This document shows, in pieces, positions 58,798 through 64,000 of a DNA stretch of 64,000 bases. This DNA is from an uncultured Pelagibacteraceae bacterium. Its GTDB lineage: Bacteria; Pseudomonadota; Alphaproteobacteria; Pelagibacterales; Pelagibacteraceae. The notes under the pieces were generated by a model. The model saw only the letters and a program-made list of their open reading frames with translations. It made no database searches and had not been told where the DNA came from. The stretch covers positions 47,501 to 111,500 of the forward strand of contig CACIAP010000001.1 in NCBI GenBank assembly GCA_902584685.1, read 5' to 3'. How positions within the stretch are numbered: position 1 is the stretch's first letter; the number at the start of each line of letters is the position of its first letter. The position numbers were made by a program, and so were the translations under genes.

Positions 58798-59719
58798 TAA
58801 GGATGCAGCCTTTACTTATTTTTGAACCATTCAAAAATTCATTTATTTCTTGAATTTTTTTTCCCTCTTTTTGAATCTCAATAACTTTTATGCTTTCATT
58901 ATTTGAGCATGCTATCTCAAGTTTGTCATTAAGAACTTCACCGTTGGGTCCTGATCCATTTCCAATTTCAGCTTTTAATATTTTATATCTATCTCCTTTA
59001 AACATAAAATACGCTCCTGGATTAGGGTGCAAACCATTTATTTTTCCAATGATTTTTTTGGCACTATCATTCCAAAATATCTTCCCCTCTGCTTTATTTA
59101 TTTTTTCAGCATATGTTGCCCTGGAATGGTCTTGTTCTTTAAAATTCGCTTTACCACTTATAATACTATCTATGTTTTCAATAATTTTTAAGGCTGCTAG
59201 TTGAGATAATTTTTCTTCAAGCTCAGTTGCATTTGAAACTAAGTCAATTTTAATTTTATAAGTTTTAAGAACAGGACCAGCATCTAAATGTTCATTAATT
59301 TTCATAAAACTAATTCCAGTTTCAATATCCTGGCTCATTATTGCTCTCTGTATTGGTGCGGCGCCCCTAAATTTGGGCAAGATAGATGCATGAATATTTA
59401 AAAAACCATTTTTGGAAAGTTCAAAAAATTCCTTAGGTATAATTTGACCATAAGAAATTACTATAACAATTGTTGGCTTTATTTTTTTTATAAAATTATA
59501 TTCGTCGATATTATTTTTAAGACTACTTGGTGTTCTAATTGGTAAGCCAAGCAATTCAGATTTAATTTGGATTGGGGTTTTTTGAACTTTCATTCCCCTA
59601 TTAGATTTTTTTGGCGGTTGCGTGTAAACGACAGAAATATTAAGTTGACTCTCATTTATCTTTTCAAGTATAGGCACAGCAAATTTTGAAGTGCCCATAA
59701 AAATAATATTATCTGACAT
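58790..59719 (-). CDS. fmt: Methionyl-tRNA formyltransferase
   Basis: IIFMGTSKFAVPILEKI, VISYGQIIPKEFFEL, LNIHASILPKFRGAAPIQRAI. Confidence 0.96.
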   Translation of the reverse strand: MSDNIIFMGTSKFAVPILEKINESQLNISVVYTQPPKKSNRGMKVQKTPIQIKSELLGLPIRTPSSLKNNIDEYNFIKKIKPTIVIVISYGQIIPKEFFELSKNGFLNIHASILPKFRGAAPIQRAIMSQDIETGISFMKINEHLDAGPVLKTYKIKIDLVSNATELEEKLSQLAALKIIENIDSIISGKANFKEQDHSRATYAEKINKAEGKIFWNDSAKKIIGKINGLHPNPGAYFMFKGDRYKILKAEIGNGSGPNGEVLNDKLEIACSNNESIKVIEIQKEGKKIQEINEFLNGSKISKGCILNE

Positions 59720-60244
59720 TTACACAATTACTCTATTAGATGTATTTTTGTTTTTAGATAATCTTTTTATTAGAATATCTTTTTTTAGCTTTGACAAAAA
59801 ATCAATGATAAGCTTTCCATCTAAATGATTAATTTCGTGCTGGATACATGTAGATAGTAAACCATCACATTCCATTTTTGTTTTATTTCCTGAAATATCA
59901 ATGTATTCAACAATACAGGTTTTTGGTCTTTCAATTTCAATAAATGTTTCAGGTATCGACAAACAACCCTCTTCATATGTCGACCTATCTTTGCCGAAAG
60001 ATTTTATGGATGGGTTAATTAAACAAAGAGGTTTTTTTTCCTCATCTTTTTTTGAAACATCAATTACAATCATTCTTCTCAAAATACCAACTTGAACAGC
60101 AGCAAGACCTATGCCATTATTATTGTACATTGTTTCAAATAAATCGTCCGCTAACTGTTTTTCTTTATTAGTTATCTTCTCAATCTTTTCAGATTTTTTT
60201 CTAAGGATTTCATCCGGAACCAGTATGATTTTTCTTTTAGTCAT
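59720..60244 (-). CDS. def: Peptide deformylase
   Basis: GIGLAAVQVGI, EEGCLSIPE, QHEINHLDGKL. Confidence 0.96.
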   Translation of the reverse strand: MTKRKIILVPDEILRKKSEKIEKITNKEKQLADDLFETMYNNNGIGLAAVQVGILRRMIVIDVSKKDEEKKPLCLINPSIKSFGKDRSTYEEGCLSIPETFIEIERPKTCIVEYIDISGNKTKMECDGLLSTCIQHEINHLDGKLIIDFLSKLKKDILIKRLSKNKNTSNRVIV

Positions 60245-60252
60245 AGCAAAGT

Positions 60253-61986
60253 TTATACTCTTACTGGCAAGATTTCAGAAAGGATTTCATTTCTTATTAG
60301 GTCTATATCCATTTGGTTTAGTGCATTTATTAAGAAATATAAAGTTTCTGAGCCAAGATTTTTAAGCTCATCTTCTCCAATTATTTCTATAATTCTTAAC
60401 ATTGCTAAACCAATTTCCCCATCATTAATTAAGACCTGAATATCTATAGGCATAGTATTTTCATTAATTGTATAAAGATCACTATATTCCTCATTGATTT
60501 CAATGCCATCAAATTTTAAAGATTCTATAACAATTATATCTTTAGTTATTAAATAATTTTTTTTGCTTTTTTTAATTTTTTTCAAAAAATTATTTAGATC
60601 TTTTTCAGTTTTTTTCTTAGATGGCTTTTGTTCTATAAAATAATTTATAATTTTTGATTGATGCAAAATTTTATTATTGTATTTTATTTTTTTATTTGGA
60701 TTTTCTACTTTTGAATTCAAAATATAAAAGTCTGTTAAATCCGAACTTAATTCACTTTCTTCAATTTCCTCCAAAATAAACCTTAATTCATCTTTAAATG
60801 CATTCTCAAACCCATCTTTAGTAAAAGATGATTTTAAATCTTTGGAAAGTTTCGCTACTTTGTTTGGATCGTCATTCAATAAAATACCTTGATACATTAA
60901 AGCTCGAGCCTTTATGTTTGATAAATCATCTTTTTCCCTGTCTATGTTAAGAAGTTGATCTACAGAAAATTGAAATTTTTTATAAATATTAAGTAAATCT
61001 TTTTCATTGTAATTTCTCTCATGCGTAGCTTTTTCTAATAATGAAATTTTTTCTTCATCATCAGTATCAATATCACTAGTACTATCTAGCAAATTATTAG
61101 ATCTTAAATAAGTCCAAAATAGCTTTGAAGTTTTTTTTGTAGGCACGTATTTAAAATCTTTAATTGTATTGAATGAGATATGTAAATTTAAAAGATTTTT
61201 ATCTGACGAAGTATTATCATCATTTGAAAGACCAATTAAGGAATTAAATTTTTTCTCAAAAAAAGGATCTGAATAACCAGACTCCTTTTCTAAATCAAAA
61301 CGCATTATGGCAAGATCATTTTGCTTACTATGTATCAAGCAGTATATTGAAAAATTTTTCAGATAATTATCATTAAAATTTTGATTAAGCTTTTTAAGCA
61401 AGTTACATGCCTCTTTTATTTCTGCTTTAGATAAATATTCATTTAAAACAAATTTAATCAAATTTTCATTTGAAATTATATCCAGATTTTTAGTTACATA
61501 ATCAATTATTAAATCAAGGTCTCCATTTTTAATCAACCATTCTGCTTTCAGGTTAAAAAATTTTTTTTTATCCAAATTTTCTTTTGGAGGAAAAGTATTT
61601 GTTAAAAGGATTTTTTTATAGATATCGCTTGCATCAGTAGAAAGATTCATAGAATTTATTTTCTTTTTAAGTTCATATATTTTTTTTCCATCTGATTTTG
61701 TCCACATATCTAATTCGAATCCATATTTTTCAGGATCATATATTCCAACTACTAGATCATTTGTGGTGGTGAAATTTTCCTCTGAGACTTTAATGTCATC
61801 TGTTATTCCAGCGTTAATTTTGATTTTCTTATTTTCTGTATCATTTGATGAACTATCAATTTTTATGTTTTCTTCATCGACTTTTTCTTTTTTCTCGAGA
61901 CTCCAAATATCTGTAGGCTCATTACTAATAGCAAATTTCATGATAGATATAAAAATTAAAAAAATTATGAAAAAATTATTTAACAA
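60253..61986 (-). CDS. Hypothetical exported protein, predicted mostly helical
   Basis: Intact 577-aa ORF with N-terminal hydrophobic signal-like segment; no family recognised. Confidence 0.75.
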   Translation of the reverse strand: MLNNFFIIFLIFISIMKFAISNEPTDIWSLEKKEKVDEENIKIDSSSNDTENKKIKINAGITDDIKVSEENFTTTNDLVVGIYDPEKYGFELDMWTKSDGKKIYELKKKINSMNLSTDASDIYKKILLTNTFPPKENLDKKKFFNLKAEWLIKNGDLDLIIDYVTKNLDIISNENLIKFVLNEYLSKAEIKEACNLLKKLNQNFNDNYLKNFSIYCLIHSKQNDLAIMRFDLEKESGYSDPFFEKKFNSLIGLSNDDNTSSDKNLLNLHISFNTIKDFKYVPTKKTSKLFWTYLRSNNLLDSTSDIDTDDEEKISLLEKATHERNYNEKDLLNIYKKFQFSVDQLLNIDREKDDLSNIKARALMYQGILLNDDPNKVAKLSKDLKSSFTKDGFENAFKDELRFILEEIEESELSSDLTDFYILNSKVENPNKKIKYNNKILHQSKIINYFIEQKPSKKKTEKDLNNFLKKIKKSKKNYLITKDIIVIESLKFDGIEINEEYSDLYTINENTMPIDIQVLINDGEIGLAMLRIIEIIGEDELKNLGSETLYFLINALNQMDIDLIRNEILSEILPVRV

Positions 61987-62161
61987 TTTTCAAGTTTTCT
62001 TGCGGTATTTTTTTTTCAATAAGCTGATTTGGTGAGGGGAAATTAATTTTACTAACTACTAATAAAATTCCAAAAATGATTGCTAAAACCACAACTACTT
62101 TTATTATGATTTTTAATGGATTTATAGTACTGCCAATGCTTGTCTTTTTATAAAATTGCAT
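61976..62161 (-). CDS. Hypothetical small single-TM protein (61 aa)
   Basis: One TM segment (IIIKVVVVLAIIFGILLVV); overlaps the start of the 60253-61986 gene. Confidence 0.6.
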   Translation of the reverse strand: MQFYKKTSIGSTINPLKIIIKVVVVLAIIFGILLVVSKINFPSPNQLIEKKIPQENLKIVK

Positions 62162-62218
62162 ATACTTTTTATTAAATTCAAATTAAGACATATTTATGTT
62201 TTTTCAACTTAGAAAATT

Positions 62219-62731
62219 ATGAAAATAAAAAAAAAAATTGTTTTAATAGGTATGATGGGATCAGGAAAATCAACAATTGGTGCATTATTGTCAAAAAAAA
62301 TGAACATGAACTTCATAGATCTAGATACTAAAATTGAGACAATTGAAAAACAAACAGTTAGCCAAATTTTTAAACTCAAAGGTGAAAAATATTTTAGAGC
62401 GATAGAGGTTGAAACAGTTTTATCACTTCTAAATTCTAAAGAAAAAGATTTGGTTTTATCCTTAGGGGGCGGTTCATTTCTAGACGAGAAAATTAGAAAA
62501 TATGTTAAGAATTTTTCATCATCTTTTTGGTTAAATTGGAGACCTTCAACAATAATAAAAAGGATAAGGAAATCTTCCAAAAGACCGCTTATCCAGGGAT
62601 TAAACGATCAGAAAATTAAAAAAATGATATTAGATAGAAATAGATATTATGCCAAATCAGATTTTAAAATAGATTGTGATAATCATAAAAAAAACGAAAT
62701 TGTAGATAAAATAGTTTCAATATTAAAATAA
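62219..62731 (+). CDS. aroK: Shikimate kinase
   Basis: IVLIGMMGSGKSTIGALLSKKM, FIDLDTKIE, LSLGGGSFLDEKIR. Confidence 0.95.
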   Translation: MKIKKKIVLIGMMGSGKSTIGALLSKKMNMNFIDLDTKIETIEKQTVSQIFKLKGEKYFRAIEVETVLSLLNSKEKDLVLSLGGGSFLDEKIRKYVKNFSSSFWLNWRPSTIIKRIRKSSKRPLIQGLNDQKIKKMILDRNRYYAKSDFKIDCDNHKKNEIVDKIVSILK

Positions 62732-62732
62732 A

Positions 62733-63824
62733 ATGAAATTAAAAGTTAAAACTAATATAAGTAATTACTCTGTAATTGTTGGGAATAATCTTTGCCCAAA
62801 GATAAATAATATAATCTTAAATGAAGGAATATACTCTCAAAAATTTTTACTTATTTATGATAGTAAAGTACCAAGTCAAATGATTAAATCTATTATAAGT
62901 AAATTTAATAAGAAAAAAATAGAAAAGAAAAAGATTATTTTTAATGAAAAAAGTAAAAATTTAAAAACCGTTTCTTCTATTGTAAAAATTCTTGAAAAGA
63001 AAAATTTTAGCAGAAATGATTGTTTAATTTCTGTTGGAGGGGGTATTTGTGGAGATGTTTGCGGATTTGCATCAAGTATTTTTAAAAGAGGTTTGAACTT
63101 TGTTAATGTACCCACAACTTTACTTAGTCAAGTTGACTCCGCGATTGGAGGTAAAACAGGAATAAACTCGTTATCAGGAAAAAATATGATAGGATCTTTT
63201 TATCAACCTGCTTTAGTTATTTCGGACATAAATTTTTTAAAGAGTTTACCTAAAAAAGAAATGATATGTGGATATGCCGAGATTTTAAAACATTCTCTTA
63301 TAAAAAATGAAATATTTTTCAACTTTTTAAAAAAAAACTTTATCAAGATTTTGAATCATAATCGTAAATTTTTAGAAAAGGCAATTTATAAAAGTTGCTT
63401 AATAAAAAAAGAGGTGGTTGAGAAAGACGAGAAGGAAAAGAATACCAGAAAGGTTTTAAATCTGGGTCATACTTTTGCTCATGCTTATGAAGCAACAATT
63501 GGTTATAACAAAGGACTAAATCATGGTGAGGCTGTTTTATTAGGAATAATGTCAGCTGTTGAGTTTGGTAAACAAAAAAATATTTTAAAAAAGAATGATT
63601 ATAAAAAAATTATTGAGCACTTAAAAAAATTAAATTACTTTAATTTAAATAAATATTTTAAATCTAAAGATATACCAAGAATTATTTTTTATATGAAACA
63701 AGACAAAAAGAACAAAGATAGTAAAATAAATTTAATTCTTCTAAAAAGAATTGGAAAACCTATTTTAAATAAATCATTTGAAGAAAAAAAAATCAGATCA
63801 TTTTTAAGAGGTTTAATTGATTAA
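62733..63824 (+). CDS. aroB: 3-dehydroquinate synthase
   Basis: VGGGICGDVCGFASSIFKRGLNFVNVPTTLLSQVDSAIGGKTGIN, LNLGHTFAHAYEA, HGEAVLLG. Confidence 0.96.
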   Translation: MKLKVKTNISNYSVIVGNNLCPKINNIILNEGIYSQKFLLIYDSKVPSQMIKSIISKFNKKKIEKKKIIFNEKSKNLKTVSSIVKILEKKNFSRNDCLISVGGGICGDVCGFASSIFKRGLNFVNVPTTLLSQVDSAIGGKTGINSLSGKNMIGSFYQPALVISDINFLKSLPKKEMICGYAEILKHSLIKNEIFFNFLKKNFIKILNHNRKFLEKAIYKSCLIKKEVVEKDEKEKNTRKVLNLGHTFAHAYEATIGYNKGLNHGEAVLLGIMSAVEFGKQKNILKKNDYKKIIEHLKKLNYFNLNKYFKSKDIPRIIFYMKQDKKNKDSKINLILLKRIGKPILNKSFEEKKIRSFLRGLID

Positions 63825-64000
63825 TAATTGAATTGAGTGAATATGATTTTTTAATTCATTTTCTAAAATCTTATAAATTCTTTTAGTTGAATCAATTTTT
63901 TTTTTTGATTTAAGCTCGTCAGAGTTTATTATAATTTTTATATGAAATTTTTTTGGAGAATTGTTTTTATGACCTTTATGCAGAAACGATTTGTCTTCTA
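63813..64000 (-). CDS. BolA family protein, N-terminus cut by window edge
   Basis: Minus-strand translation ...EDKSFLHKGHKNNSPKKFHIKIIINSDELKSKKKIDSTKRIYKILENELKNHIHSIQLLIN*; BolA signature (H-x-GH...F-x-I...R-x-x-Y-x-x-L...IHS). Confidence 0.85.
   Translation of the reverse strand, partial: EDKSFLHKGHKNNSPKKFHIKIIINSDELKSKKKIDSTKRIYKILENELKNHIHSIQLLIN

Overview
This window is an AT-rich, very gene-dense chromosomal segment. Gene content and order (gcrA, DUF4167, DUF1178, DUF2948, murA-DUF2948-hisD, trpFBA-accD-folC-trxA, aroA-rpsA-ihfB) indicate an alphaproteobacterium of the SAR11/Pelagibacterales type; this taxonomy is inferred from family recognition, not from a search. On the minus strand it opens with part of an rRNA operon (5' end of 23S, tRNA-Ala(TGC), tRNA-Ile(GAT), full 16S). 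About 55 closely packed housekeeping genes follow: amino acid biosynthesis (arg, his, trp, aro, dap, lysC, pheA), translation and tRNA modification, DNA metabolism, fatty acid synthesis and envelope biogenesis. I saw no prophage, IS element or CRISPR array. Genes or RNAs missing from the ORF track: rpmH (50765-50899), an SRP RNA (ffs) upstream of dnaX, tRNA-His, tRNA-Phe, tRNA-Thr, a partial bolA at the right edge, and two tiny ORFs. Main observations: (i) tRNA-Phe and tRNA-Thr(GGT) have changed D-loop/T-loop elbow nucleotides; (ii) tRNA-His lies 5 nt upstream of the hisS start codon; (iii) an exonuclease I / MGME1-like PD-(D/E)XK nuclease / RmuC cluster sits where addBA is usually found; (iv) an HDAC-like deacetylase is translationally coupled to a post-SET-type SET methyltransferase; (v) the SRP RNA has a GAAA rather than GGAA tetraloop; (vi) AccA has a C-terminal transmembrane extension; (vii) no glycine riboswitch is visible upstream of malate synthase; (viii) a GC-rich structured intergenic island lies between cspA and tRNA-His.
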